A stretch of 64,000 nucleotides of DNA from Pseudomonas sp. Tri1 (lineage in GTDB: Bacteria > Pseudomonadota > Gammaproteobacteria > Pseudomonadales > Pseudomonadaceae), in the NCBI RefSeq assembly GCF_017968885.1, contig NZ_CP072913.1:4510001-4574000 (forward strand), given 5' to 3'. Every line of letters starts with the position of its first letter. Position 1 is the stretch's first letter. Both the position numbers and the translations under genes were made by a program. Below are positions 28,601 through 36,952 of the stretch, in pieces. Below the pieces are notes generated by a model, which made no database searches, was not told the origin of the DNA, and saw only the letters and a list, made by a program, of their open reading frames with translations.

Positions 28601-29293
28601 GATGAGTTGGCCTTGCAGGTAACCGCTGCTCAGTGCCTTGAGGTTTAGGGTTTTGAGCAAGTTGCCGTCGATGTCCAGGTCCAGCGCCCAAGGTGTTGCA
28701 CCTGGCGCGGGCAAGGTCAACAGCCCTTTGGCCTTCAACGGCCAGTCGCCGCCTGGTTTCAACAAGCCGGACAACGTCAGGCTCAGTTCGTCGCGCTGCA
28801 ATTGCACCGAGTCGATCTGCAAGCCTTCGGCGGTCCAGTGGGCGACCAGTTGCAAGCCCTTGAGCTGTTCGCTGCCATTGAACAACAGGCTACCCACCTG
28901 CACCTCACCCAACTCGATGGCCACCGGCAACTCCAGGTCCGGCAAGCTGATCGGCGCGCTGCTCGGCTCATCGACTGACGGCGGCAATTGCAGGCTGACC
29001 TTGTCAGCCTTGAGCTGTTCGATGCACAGCGTCATGCGCATCAGGCACAACGGCGACCAGGCGAGGATCACCCCGTCGAGTTCTACCCGCTGGCTGTCTT
29101 GTTGCCACAACACATGCTCGGCACTCCATTGGCCGCCCAGTCGCCCCTGGAAATTCTCCGTGCTCAACCCCGGTATCAAGCCGAGGGTCCAGCGACTGCC
29201 CCATTGAGTGCCCAGCATGGCACTCAAGGCCAGCACTATCAGCACCAGCAACGTAGCGAGCGCCAGCAGCGTTATCTTCAAACCACGACTCAC
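25607..29293 (-). CDS. tamB: Translocation and assembly module protein TamB
   Basis: A 1228-residue protein with one N-terminal signal anchor (about 7-27) and a very long periplasmic region of repeated beta segments, ending in the conserved DUF490/TamB domain (about 900-1228). TamB-like proteins bridge inner and outer membranes and serve in autotransporter assembly and phospholipid transport. It begins with GTG at 29293, overlapping the tamA stop by four bases. The usual TamB length is about 1200-1300. Confidence 0.94.
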   Translation of the reverse strand: MSRGLKITLLALATLLVLIVLALSAMLGTQWGSRWTLGLIPGLSTENFQGRLGGQWSAEHVLWQQDSQRVELDGVILAWSPLCLMRMTLCIEQLKADKVSLQLPPSVDEPSSAPISLPDLELPVAIELGEVQVGSLLFNGSEQLKGLQLVAHWTAEGLQIDSVQLQRDELSLTLSGLLKPGGDWPLKAKGLLTLPAPGATPWALDLDIDGNLLKTLNLKALSSGYLQGQLIGELQPLADNLPAKVRITADGFKASADLPDTLMLNQLELTGEGDLKNGYQLLGKATLPAEKGPVALLLQGKVDANGAQIAGLDLDAGDQQSLKLTGQLDWREGLSAEAKIAWLDFPWHRLYPLIDEPQVTLRSFSGEVSYTDGQYLGNFQAALDGPAGAFNLGSPFSGDLTQIHLPQLELAAGQGKAAGHLDLQFAEGIAWDTALELSAINPAYWLGELPGTLAGPLRSKGSLKDDSLSLDADLDLKGKLRGQPALFQAKASGAGEQWNLSALDIRLGDNRINGTGSLQQKLTGQVDIKLARLAQLWPQLRGQVMGRIDVAGTLKAPQGKLGLQGSQLAFQDNRLQSLNLDATLDSAQRGKVDLKASGIRAGETSLGVLTVSGQGDIKQQKLTLDLQGPQLDTTLALDGALDQGNWRGRLASGEVQVGGQAWRLQAPAKLERLANGTLNVGAHCWRSGPASLCGEDQRLMPEPKLRYHLKQFPIESLAQWMPKDFAWQGQLNADLQLDLPASGPSGRILVDASGGTLRIRDKARDNEHWVDFPYQTLTLDSRLTPKRIDTHLNFVGAKLGELMLQAQINPLPASKPLTGSFRLTGLDLSVARPFVPMVETLTGHLNGSGTLSGGLLAPQVNGNLVLSDGEVSGPELPVSLEALQVRAMIAGETVRLNGDWKSGKSGQGSLSGNIGWGEALSMNLALKGSQLPVTVEPYAVLDVAPDLTITMQGERLSIAGKVLIPKGEITIRELPPSTVKVSDDTVIVGHQTEEGTTPIAMAMDIDVIVGQEKLAFSGFGLTANVQGQVHIGDNMDTRGELWLNDGRYRAYGQRLTVRRARLLFAGPIDQPYLDIEAIRQTDDVIAGIRLSGSAEQPTTQIFSEPAMSQEQALSYLVLGRPLSTTGEDNNMLAQAALGLGLMGSSGVTTSLANNLGIEDFQLDTQGSGDTTSVVASGNLSEKLSLRYGVGVFEPANTIALRYKLSKKVYLEAASGVASSLDIFYKRDF

Positions 29294-31017
29294 AGCTCGG
29301 GCCCCATGGAAAAGTGCAAACGAATACCGCCCTCGTCGTCCAGCGCATGGGCCAGGTCGAGGCGGATCGGGCCCACCGGCGACACCCAGCGCACGCCGAC
29401 GCCCACGCCGGTCTTGAGGCTCGGCAGTTCAAGGCTGTTAAAGGAGTTGCCCTGGTCGACGAAGGTCGCCAGCCGCCATTTCTCGGCGATTGAATATTGA
29501 TATTCGAGGCTGCCGGCGACCATGTAGCGACCGCCGATGCGATCGCCCTCGGAGTTTTCCGGCGACAGGCTCTGGTAGTCGTAACCGCGCACACTCTGGT
29601 CGCCCCCGGCAAAAAAGCGCAGGGACGGCGGGATCGATCTATAGCCATTGGTGGCGCTGCCACCGACCTGGGCCCGGGCCAGCAGGCGATGTTTGTCGAA
29701 CACCGTGGTCAGGCCCTTGACCATGGCCGTGCCATATAAAAGGTTGTTGTCCGAGCCAAGCCCTTCCTTGGCGAGCTTGGTGTCGAATTGCAGGCGATAG
29801 CCGTTGTGCGGGTCAATGCGGTTGTCACTGCGCAGGTAGGAATAGCTGACGCCGGGCATCAGCAAGGTACTCAAGCCCGAATCGTCGCCGAGGCGATACT
29901 CCTCCCGCTGCCACTTGAGCGACACCACCCGTTGCCAACCGCTGGGCAACTTGCTGTGCCATTCAAGGCCCACGGTCAGCAGTTTGCTGAGACTGTCGGT
30001 GTCGGCCAGCTCTTCATATTGATAACCGCCGGCGTAGCGCAGCTTGTCGGTCAGCGGCGGGTCCAGTGGCACGTCGTACCACAGGCCGACGTTCTGCCGC
30101 GGCGCCGACACTTCCGTCTCCCAGCCATAACTGTGGCCCTGGGCATTGACCCAATGGCGAGTCCAATTGGCCTTGGCCCGTGGGCCGACGTCGGTGGAAA
30201 ACCCCAGGCCCAGGCCCATGGTGCGCGGCTTGCGGGTGTCGAGCTTGACCGCCACCGGAATCACGTTATCGGTGGCCGCAGTGGGCGCCGCATCTACCCG
30301 GACGCCCTCGAAATAACCACTCGATTGCAGGGCCTGGTTGAGCTCGGCAATCAGTTCGGAGTCGTACGCGGCGCCCGCCTTGAACGGCACCATGCGCTGC
30401 AACAGCTCTTCGTCTATCGGAGTGTCGCCTTCGAAGTGCACGGGCCCCAGGGTGTAGCGCGGGCCGCTGTCGTAGATCAACTCGATGTCGGCGACACCCG
30501 CCTGGGGGTCCACGCGCAATGTCTGGCTGACAAAACGCCCGCTGAAAAAGCCATAACGCGAAGCCTGATTCAGGATCTGCCGCTTGGCGTCCTCGTAACG
30601 GCCGTGGTTGAGCACCGCGCCCGGCTTGAGGGCCGCGTTGTCGGGGACGCGAAAGGCTTTGAGCGAGGCCGCCGGGCCGTCGATGCGCACGGAGACATTA
30701 CGCAAGTGCACAGGCTCGCCGGGGTCGATGGTCAGCACCAGGCGCGGCACCTTGCCGCCCTTGACCTCGCTGTCGATCTGCGGCTGGTAATAACCCAAGG
30801 CCTGGGCGGCCTTGCGCGCCTGTTCCTCGGCACCGCGACTGAAGCGCAGCAAGGCTTCTTCGTCACGGTCACCTACACCGCCGATGTAACCTTCTACGTT
30901 GGCCTTGAGTTCGTCGTTGGACGGCTTGACCCGTACATCCAATTCACTTTGTGCCAGCGCCGCACAGCTGAGGGACAGCAAGAGCGCGCCACTGGTCATT
31001 CGTCCTGGGAAATTCAT
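29290..31017 (-). CDS. tamA: Translocation and assembly module protein TamA
   Basis: A 575-residue Omp85-family outer-membrane protein: signal peptide (cleavage near LAQSE), three POTRA domains (about 25-270) and a C-terminal 16-strand barrel (about 275-575) ending in HFSMGPEL. The Omp85 motif region FFAGGDQSVRGYDYQSL is present. It pairs with TamB. No strong ribosome binding site is seen before 31017; a start at Met7 is possible. Confidence 0.94.
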   Translation of the reverse strand: MNFPGRMTSGALLLSLSCAALAQSELDVRVKPSNDELKANVEGYIGGVGDRDEEALLRFSRGAEEQARKAAQALGYYQPQIDSEVKGGKVPRLVLTIDPGEPVHLRNVSVRIDGPAASLKAFRVPDNAALKPGAVLNHGRYEDAKRQILNQASRYGFFSGRFVSQTLRVDPQAGVADIELIYDSGPRYTLGPVHFEGDTPIDEELLQRMVPFKAGAAYDSELIAELNQALQSSGYFEGVRVDAAPTAATDNVIPVAVKLDTRKPRTMGLGLGFSTDVGPRAKANWTRHWVNAQGHSYGWETEVSAPRQNVGLWYDVPLDPPLTDKLRYAGGYQYEELADTDSLSKLLTVGLEWHSKLPSGWQRVVSLKWQREEYRLGDDSGLSTLLMPGVSYSYLRSDNRIDPHNGYRLQFDTKLAKEGLGSDNNLLYGTAMVKGLTTVFDKHRLLARAQVGGSATNGYRSIPPSLRFFAGGDQSVRGYDYQSLSPENSEGDRIGGRYMVAGSLEYQYSIAEKWRLATFVDQGNSFNSLELPSLKTGVGVGVRWVSPVGPIRLDLAHALDDEGGIRLHFSMGPEL

Positions 31018-31082
31018 GGCGCGGATGCTATCACGAGCTTGGAAGCCTGATAGAGCCAGACATTTCCCAAAAGTTCGGCCGA

Positions 31083-31733
31083 TTATGCGGTTGCGCTTTG
31101 CAGAACTTGGGGGTTGGCATGAAAGAACACGTGTTCACGGACGGGTCCTACCGCAATCTCACCGATTTCCTCATAGCCCTGGCGTTTATAAAACTCCAGG
31201 TAACGTGGGTTGCCGGTGTCTAGCACGACGCCTTGGGAGTTTTCGTCCACCGCACACCAGTTGTGCACCGCCGCGAGCAGCTGTTCACCAAAGTGCTGGC
31301 CTTGAAACTGTGGATGAACCCCCAGCAGCGGCAACACATGGACAGCATCCGACGGCAGGCAGGCTGCCACCGCTGCGTGGTAGTCCAGATAGCGCCGGGT
31401 GCAGCGAAAACCGGTGCTCAACACCATGCGCAGGCGCCAGGCCCAGCTTTCGGTGATGCCCAGGCGCCGCTGCGGAGGGGCGATCAGGGCGATGCCGATC
31501 AGGCGATCGTTGACCAGCAGGCCGATGGCCGGCAGATCCTGGAGAAAGTGTTGCTTGACCAGCTCGCGCACCGTGGCGCGTACCCGATGTTCATAACCGG
31601 GACGCTCGGACTCGAACAAGAAGCTGAAGGTCGGTTCATGGCGATAAGCCTGATACAGCAATGAACGGGCTTCGCGGGAGTAACCGCTGTCGAGCATATG
31701 AATGTCGGCAATGGCGGTGGCGGTTTCAGGCAT
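31083..31733 (-). CDS. GNAT-family N-acetyltransferase
   Basis: A 216-residue protein with the acetyl-CoA-binding block LLGVHPQFQGQHFGEQLL (about 139-156; Q/RxxGxG/A-like) and the late block LDTGNPRYLEFYKRQGYEEIGE. The substrate cannot be told. The start at 31733 (MPETATAIAD) follows AGGAG; a longer frame to 31820 has no conserved content. It is divergent from xthA. Confidence 0.85.
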   Translation of the reverse strand: MPETATAIADIHMLDSGYSREARSLLYQAYRHEPTFSFLFESERPGYEHRVRATVRELVKQHFLQDLPAIGLLVNDRLIGIALIAPPQRRLGITESWAWRLRMVLSTGFRCTRRYLDYHAAVAACLPSDAVHVLPLLGVHPQFQGQHFGEQLLAAVHNWCAVDENSQGVVLDTGNPRYLEFYKRQGYEEIGEIAVGPVREHVFFHANPQVLQSATA

Positions 31734-31909
31734 GACGGTAGATCTCCTGGGCGAGGCTCGATGAGGCCCCGCTCTTATTGAGTACGAACCCGATTGGGTT
31801 GCGATCGTTCCTACACCCACAGGACATTAGCAGCGCATTTGTCCTACTGCCACGCTGGCTCAGTTCCGACATGTCAGCTAGCATCGCAGTTTTGCCAGGA
31901 CAGCCGACC

Positions 31910-32722
31910 ATGAAGATCGTCTCCTTCAACATCAACGGGCTGCGCGCCCGTCCCCATCAGCTGGCGGCGCTGATCGAGAAGCATCAGCCGGACGTGATCG
32001 GCCTGCAGGAAACCAAGGTCCACGACGAACAGTTTCCCCTGGCCGAGATTCAGGCCCTGGGTTACCACGTGCACTACCACGGACAAAAGGGCCACTACGG
32101 CGTCGCCCTGCTCTCCCGCCAGGCCCCACTGGCCCTGTATAAAGGCTTCGACAGCGATGACGAAGACGCCCAGCGACGCTTCATCTGGGGCACTTTCGCC
32201 GACGCCAATGGCGTGCCGGTGACGATCATGAACGGCTATTTCCCACAAGGTGAAAGCCGCGATCACCCGACCAAATTCCCCGCCAAGGAGCGTTTCTACA
32301 GCGATTTGCAGCAACTGCTGGAAAGCCGTTTCAGCAACGATCAACCGCTGGTGGTGATGGGGGACGTGAATATTTCCCCGGAAGACTGCGACATCGGCAT
32401 CGGCCCGGACAACATGAAGCGTTGGCTGAAAACCGGCAAGTGCAGCTTCCTGCCGGAAGAACGCGAGTGGATGGCCCGCCTGAAGAACTGGGGCCTGGTG
32501 GACAGCTTCCGCCACCTGAACCCGGACGTCACCGACCGCTTCAGCTGGTTCGATTACCGCAGCCGCGGTTTCGAGGACGAGCCCAAGCGCGGCCTGCGCA
32601 TCGACCTGATCCTCACCTCCCATGGCCTGTTGCCACGGGTCAAGGATGCCGGCGTGGATTATGAGCTGAGGGGGATGGAGAAACCTTCGGACCATGCGCC
32701 GATCTGGCTGCAGTTGAGCTGA
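31910..32722 (+). CDS. xthA: Exodeoxyribonuclease III
   Basis: AP endonuclease and 3'-5' exonuclease of base excision repair, 270 residues. Catalytic blocks: FNINGLRAR (Asn7), [12 protein letters not shown] (Glu34), [19 protein letters not shown] and SDHAPIW. The start at 31910 ([10 protein letters not shown]) is preceded by CAGGACAG; upstream in-frame ATGs lack conservation. It is a single gene ending in a terminator. Confidence 0.95.
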   Translation: MKIVSFNINGLRARPHQLAALIEKHQPDVIGLQETKVHDEQFPLAEIQALGYHVHYHGQKGHYGVALLSRQAPLALYKGFDSDDEDAQRRFIWGTFADANGVPVTIMNGYFPQGESRDHPTKFPAKERFYSDLQQLLESRFSNDQPLVVMGDVNISPEDCDIGIGPDNMKRWLKTGKCSFLPEEREWMARLKNWGLVDSFRHLNPDVTDRFSWFDYRSRGFEDEPKRGLRIDLILTSHGLLPRVKDAGVDYELRGMEKPSDHAPIWLQLS

Positions 32723-32732
32723 CCGACAAGAA

Positions 32733-32757
32733 ACGGCTCGCCGCAATGGCGAGCCGT
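32733..32757. terminator. Terminator hairpin between convergent genes
   Basis: ACGGCTCGCC and GGCGAGCCGT form a perfect ten-base stem with a five-base loop (GCAAT), nine bases after the xthA stop. The T tract is weak (CCTGT). It can serve xthA and the convergent SnoaL-like gene. Confidence 0.78.
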
Positions 32758-32761
32758 CCTG

Positions 32762-33313
32762 TCACAGCGTACCCAGTTGCTTGAACAGGGTCAGGTTGTC
32801 CTCGATGTGCCAGTTGGCGACGATTTTTCCTTGGTCGACCTGATAGATGTCCGTGGCGATGAACTCCACGGGCTGGCCCTGGCCCTTGAGCTGGTCGAAG
32901 GTCCCGGTGAAATGCCCGCGAAAACGCAGGTGCACCACCACCCGATCCCCCGCCACCAACATCTGCTCAACAACGCAGCTGAGATCCGGCACGGCAGTGC
33001 GGAAAGCCCGTGACGCCAGCAACGGACCTTCCGGGCCCTGCTTGCGCCCGGCCGGAGGGGTCTTGTCGACGAAGCCCGGCGCCAGGGCTTCGCGGGCCAG
33101 CGCTTCATCGCCGGTGTGCCAGAACGTGTCATAGCGCCGCGCCGCCAGGATCATCTGCAACGCCTGCTGCTCGGGCAGGCTGCGGTCGACAATCAGGCTT
33201 TGCGGCTGCACAAGCGCATCGGGGGCGGCCGAAGCCCCCAGCGACAGGCCAAGGGCCAGGAGAAAACCGGCCAGGCGCAGGCCGCCGGGCATGGCAAGGG
33301 ATAAGCACGACAT
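32762..33313 (-). CDS. Secreted SnoaL-like (NTF2-fold) protein
   Basis: A 183-residue protein with a signal peptide (LAGFLLALGLSLGASA) and an NTF2-like fold of the SnoaL/ester-cyclase type: YDTFWHTGDEALAREALAPGFVDKTP, then VHLRFRGHFTGTF and FIATDIYQVDQGKIVANWHIEDNL. Members include cyclases and many proteins without known activity. The start at 33313 follows AAAGGAA. It is 66 bases downstream of the Tat-exported deacetylase on the same strand, which suggests a shared transcript. Confidence 0.8.
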   Translation of the reverse strand: MSCLSLAMPGGLRLAGFLLALGLSLGASAAPDALVQPQSLIVDRSLPEQQALQMILAARRYDTFWHTGDEALAREALAPGFVDKTPPAGRKQGPEGPLLASRAFRTAVPDLSCVVEQMLVAGDRVVVHLRFRGHFTGTFDQLKGQGQPVEFIATDIYQVDQGKIVANWHIEDNLTLFKQLGTL

Positions 33314-33379
33314 GGTGGATTCCTTTGGGTCGATCAAGGGCCGGGCAACACACTGCGGCCCGGGGTTGTAGAACAGGTT

Positions 33380-34384
33380 TCAGAGGGCCTCGGGCTCTCG
33401 CAAGGACAGCGGGCTGGCAAGGGTGTAGCGGGCAATGTCGTCCTTGCGCATGAACGTCACGCCCGGGTGGCTTTTGGCGTAACGCAGGAACTCGTCCCAG
33501 ACCCTTACCATTTGTGGCGTGCCACTGATGCGATCATGGGCGCTGATGGACATCATTCGCCGCCGCGTGCCGGCTTCTTCGTAAAGCTGATCGAAATCGA
33601 GCTTCACTTGCTCCAGAAAGGCCTGGGGCGAGTAATGGCGACCTTCGATCAGCACAATGTCGTTATTGCGCAACGTGTAGGGGACCACGACGAAATCCTT
33701 GCCGTTGACCGATTCGATGAAGGGCTCGTCGCGGCTGACGTCATCGATGTGGTAGAGGTAGCCCAGCTCCTGCAGCAACGCCAGGGTATTGGGGCTCCTG
33801 CGCAACCAGTTGCAGTTGTAACCGGTGACCGGCTGCCCGGTGACCTCCTGCACCATCTGCGCGGCCTGGCGCAGGAACGTCCGTTCCTCATCGCGGCTCA
33901 TTGCAAACTGCGAACTCCAACGCGGGCCGTGTCCGGCCGCTTCGTGACCGCGGGCAACGATCTCCCGTGCCAGGGCCGGTTGGCGCCGCGCCGCTTCGCC
34001 GATCATGTGGGAAGTGACCTTGACGCCATGGCGGTCCCACAAATCCAGCATGCGTGGGATACCTTCCCGATAGCCGTAGGCAAACCAGGTATTGGTCACC
34101 GGATCACTGGGGACGCTGTCCGGGAAGTCCACCGGGGGGAACGGGCTGTCGGTCCCCTTGGGTGGCTGCCCTCCGGCTTCGAATTGCATGGAAATCGAAA
34201 TGACCAACCGGGTGTCACCCGGCCAGAAACCACTCTTGGCAACGCTGGCGGCCTTGGTCGCGACACTGGCGCGGGCCGATCCGCTTGCCAGCAGGTCCCC
34301 CGCGCTCAACAGCGCTGCGGCGGCGCTGGCCTGGGCCAGAAAGGTCCTGCGTTCGGGGTTGTGGGTGACATCGGCGATGGCCAT
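33380..34384 (-). CDS. Tat-exported polysaccharide-deacetylase-fold protein
   Basis: A 334-residue protein with a twin-arginine signal (PERRTFLAQASAAAALLSAG). The mature part has the NodB fold of the variant family near allantoinase PuuE and related amidohydrolases, with LVISISMQFEAGG in place of the usual TFDDG, then HEAAGHGPRWSSQF and YNCNWLRRSPNT. It probably hydrolyses a small C-N or acyl bond rather than chitin; this is inference. The ATG at 34384 follows AGGAG. It is divergent from a LysR gene that may control it. Confidence 0.82.
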   Translation of the reverse strand: MAIADVTHNPERRTFLAQASAAAALLSAGDLLASGSARASVATKAASVAKSGFWPGDTRLVISISMQFEAGGQPPKGTDSPFPPVDFPDSVPSDPVTNTWFAYGYREGIPRMLDLWDRHGVKVTSHMIGEAARRQPALAREIVARGHEAAGHGPRWSSQFAMSRDEERTFLRQAAQMVQEVTGQPVTGYNCNWLRRSPNTLALLQELGYLYHIDDVSRDEPFIESVNGKDFVVVPYTLRNNDIVLIEGRHYSPQAFLEQVKLDFDQLYEEAGTRRRMMSISAHDRISGTPQMVRVWDEFLRYAKSHPGVTFMRKDDIARYTLASPLSLREPEAL

Positions 34385-34498
34385 GGCAGAACTCCTGGGA
34401 AAACGCTGCGGGTAAGCTTCTTGGGTGCTAAGGTATTGCCTGCGTGTTTTCCTGATAATTGAGCTGTTTTCAAAAATACATTTCGAAAAATCCGAATA

Positions 34499-35398
34499 AT
34501 GTTCCTGAAAAATCTCCAGCTGTTTTTACTCATTGTGGAAAAAGGCGGATTGTCTGCCGCAGGTCGAGAAATGGGGTTGTCTCCCGCGTCGGTCTCGGAA
34601 CGGCTCGCCGCGCTGGAAACCTATTACGGTGCCACCCTGCTCAATCGCACCACACGTGCGATCAGCCTGACCGACGAAGGCAAGTTGTTGGTCGAAGGGG
34701 CCCGCCGGTTGCTGGCCGAGGCCGGTGAGTTGCACAGCAGCATTCGCGCCGGCAGCCAAACCCTTAGCGGGCCGATTCGCCTCAGTGCCCCGCAGGACTT
34801 GGGACGCCAATACATCGAGCCCATCCTGGCGCGCTTTCTCGATGAGCATCCGGATGTCAGCCTGGACTTGGACCTGGGCGACGGCTACGTGGATCTGGTC
34901 AGCCAGGGGCTCGATTTCGCCATTCGCTACGGCGCCTTGGCCGACAGCTCACTGCGCGCCAGGCCCCTGGGGGAAAACCGGCGCGTGGTCTGCGCCGCGC
35001 CCAGTTATCTGGCCCGTCATGGCACGCCCTTGCACCCCACCGAATTGACCCGACACGAATGCCTGGTGATGCGCCTGGGCATCAATACCGCGCGGGAATG
35101 GACCTTTAGCCGGCGCGGCGAGGTGCATCGTGTGCTGGTCCAGGGGCGGCGAATCGCCAATGATGGCGGTCTTGTGCGCCAGTGGTGCCTGGAGGGGCAC
35201 GGCATCAGCCTCAAGTCGATCTGGGATGTGCGCGACGACCTCAAGAGCGGGCGCCTGGTGGAGTTGCTCCCGCAGTTCACCGCCGGCAGCACGCTACTGC
35301 AGATTGTCTACCCGACTGCCCGCATCCAACCCAAGCGCGTGAGGGCGTTGATCGAACGGCTGGTGGCCGAGTTGGCTGAAACCGAGACCGGGGTTTAG
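34499..35398 (+). CDS. LysR-family transcriptional regulator
   Basis: A 299-residue regulator: N-terminal winged helix (FLLIVEKGGLSAAGREMGLSPASVSERLAALE, about 9-40, in the CrgA-like subgroup) and a C-terminal effector domain. It is divergent from the Tat-exported deacetylase with a 114-base AT-rich gap, the classical layout for a LysR protein controlling its neighbour. The inducer is unknown. Confidence 0.9.
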   Translation: MFLKNLQLFLLIVEKGGLSAAGREMGLSPASVSERLAALETYYGATLLNRTTRAISLTDEGKLLVEGARRLLAEAGELHSSIRAGSQTLSGPIRLSAPQDLGRQYIEPILARFLDEHPDVSLDLDLGDGYVDLVSQGLDFAIRYGALADSSLRARPLGENRRVVCAAPSYLARHGTPLHPTELTRHECLVMRLGINTAREWTFSRRGEVHRVLVQGRRIANDGGLVRQWCLEGHGISLKSIWDVRDDLKSGRLVELLPQFTAGSTLLQIVYPTARIQPKRVRALIERLVAELAETETGV

Positions 35399-35477
35399 GG
35401 CGCAATCGCGCCGTCATCGTTCAGTCATCTATCTGACTTATTCTCCCGGCACTTCCCTGGGTTCTGAAGGTGTCGGC

Positions 35478-36827
35478 ATGCGGCTGTCTGTGGTCTGGAT
35501 AATGGCGTTGTGGCTGCCGTTGGCGATGTCCGCCGAACGCTTGCCCATTACCGGCCTGCCCCTTCCAGAAACCGGGCCGGCCCTGCGCCTCCAAGGTTCC
35601 AATACCATCGGCGCGGCGCTGGGCCCGGCGTTGGTCAAAGGGCTGATGGAACACCAGGGGTTGCTCAAAGTGAGCGCTGAAATCACTGGCAAGGACAATG
35701 AACAACGGATCGTCGGCCAGACCACTGACGGTCGGCGGGTAGAAGTCGACATTGCCGCCCATGGCTCCAGCACCGGGTTCGCAGCCCTCAAGCAGGGCAA
35801 CGCTGACCTGGCCGCCTCTTCGCGACCGATCAAGGACAGCGAGCTGAAGGAACTGTCGCTGATGGGGGATCTGAAAAGTCCCACCGCCGAGCAGGTCATC
35901 GCCATTGATGGCCTGGCGATTATTCTTCATCCACAGAACCCGTTGCGTCAGCTCGATACCGTACAACTGGCGCGAATATTCAGCGGCGAGGCGAAAACCT
36001 GGGAAGCAGTCGGTAGCCTTGGCGGAGCGATTCATCTTTACGCCCGGGACGAACAGTCCGGCACCTACGATACCTTCAAGGAACTGGTCCTTAGCCGACA
36101 GGGCAAACGGCTGGATCCTTCAGCACGGCGCTTCGAATCCAGCGAGCAGTTGTCCGACGCTGTCAGCCAAGACCCGCAAGGCATCGGTTTCATCGGTTTG
36201 CCCTATGTGCGCCAGGCTAAAGCGCTGGCAATCGTCGATGGCGATTCCCAACCCATGTTGCCGTTGAACAACCTGATCGCCACCGAGGATTACCCCTTGT
36301 CCCGGCGGCTGTTCTTTTATGTGCCCCCCCAGGAAACCAACCCGTGGGCCGAGGCACTGGTTGAGTTCACCCAGAGCGACCAGGGCCAGGCCATCGTCGC
36401 GGCCAATGGGTTCATCGCCCAAACCGTCCAAGCCATGTCCGTCACACCCAATGCGCTGATGCCGGAGGGGTATCAGGCCCTGAGTCGGCATGCCCAACGC
36501 CTGAGCGTGAACTTTCGCTTCGAAGAAGGCAGTGCCAACCTCGACAACAAGGCTCACCAAGACCTCAGCCGGGTGCTCGACTATATAAAGCAGCACGACA
36601 AATCAGATCGACGTGTGACGCTGGTGGGGTTTGGCGACGCCAAGGACGACCCGGCGCGCGCGGACCTGTTGTCCAAGTTGCGGGCCATGGCGGTGCGCCG
36701 TGAGCTGGTCAAATACGGCGTGGCGCTGCGGGAGGTGCGGGGGTTTGGGGCATTGATGCCGGTGGCGGCCAACAGTGAGGATGAAGGCAGGGTCAGGAAT
36801 CGGCGGGTGGAGGTTTGGGTTTACTGA
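35478..36827 (+). CDS. PstS-like substrate-binding protein fused to an OmpA domain
   Basis: A 449-residue secreted protein. After a signal peptide (cleavage near AMSA) comes a phosphate-binding-protein-like domain (about 30-315) with LQGSNTIGA, AHGSSTGFAALKQGNADLAASSR and DEQSGTYDTFKELVL. A C-terminal OmpA/MotB-type peptidoglycan-binding domain follows (about 340-449; LSVNFRFEEGSANLD, VTLVGFGDAKDD, RNRRVEVWVY). It could sense or store phosphate at the cell wall; this is inference. No pst genes are nearby. Confidence 0.9.
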   Translation: MRLSVVWIMALWLPLAMSAERLPITGLPLPETGPALRLQGSNTIGAALGPALVKGLMEHQGLLKVSAEITGKDNEQRIVGQTTDGRRVEVDIAAHGSSTGFAALKQGNADLAASSRPIKDSELKELSLMGDLKSPTAEQVIAIDGLAIILHPQNPLRQLDTVQLARIFSGEAKTWEAVGSLGGAIHLYARDEQSGTYDTFKELVLSRQGKRLDPSARRFESSEQLSDAVSQDPQGIGFIGLPYVRQAKALAIVDGDSQPMLPLNNLIATEDYPLSRRLFFYVPPQETNPWAEALVEFTQSDQGQAIVAANGFIAQTVQAMSVTPNALMPEGYQALSRHAQRLSVNFRFEEGSANLDNKAHQDLSRVLDYIKQHDKSDRRVTLVGFGDAKDDPARADLLSKLRAMAVRRELVKYGVALREVRGFGALMPVAANSEDEGRVRNRRVEVWVY

Positions 36828-36952
36828 ATGGGATCAAGCGGCAGGCACAAACTCCTGTGGTTCGGACTTTTGATCGTTCCCACAGGGTTTCGAGGTGCTC
36901 ACTGCATTGACGTTCGACGTCACCCCGCTAGCGCGCCGAATGACATCGAGCT

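Noticed and set aside
36850..36890. CCTGTGG ... CCACAGG inverted arms after the PstS-OmpA gene
   Set aside because: It may be a decayed REP remnant but matches only the outer seven bases, so it is too weak to annotate.
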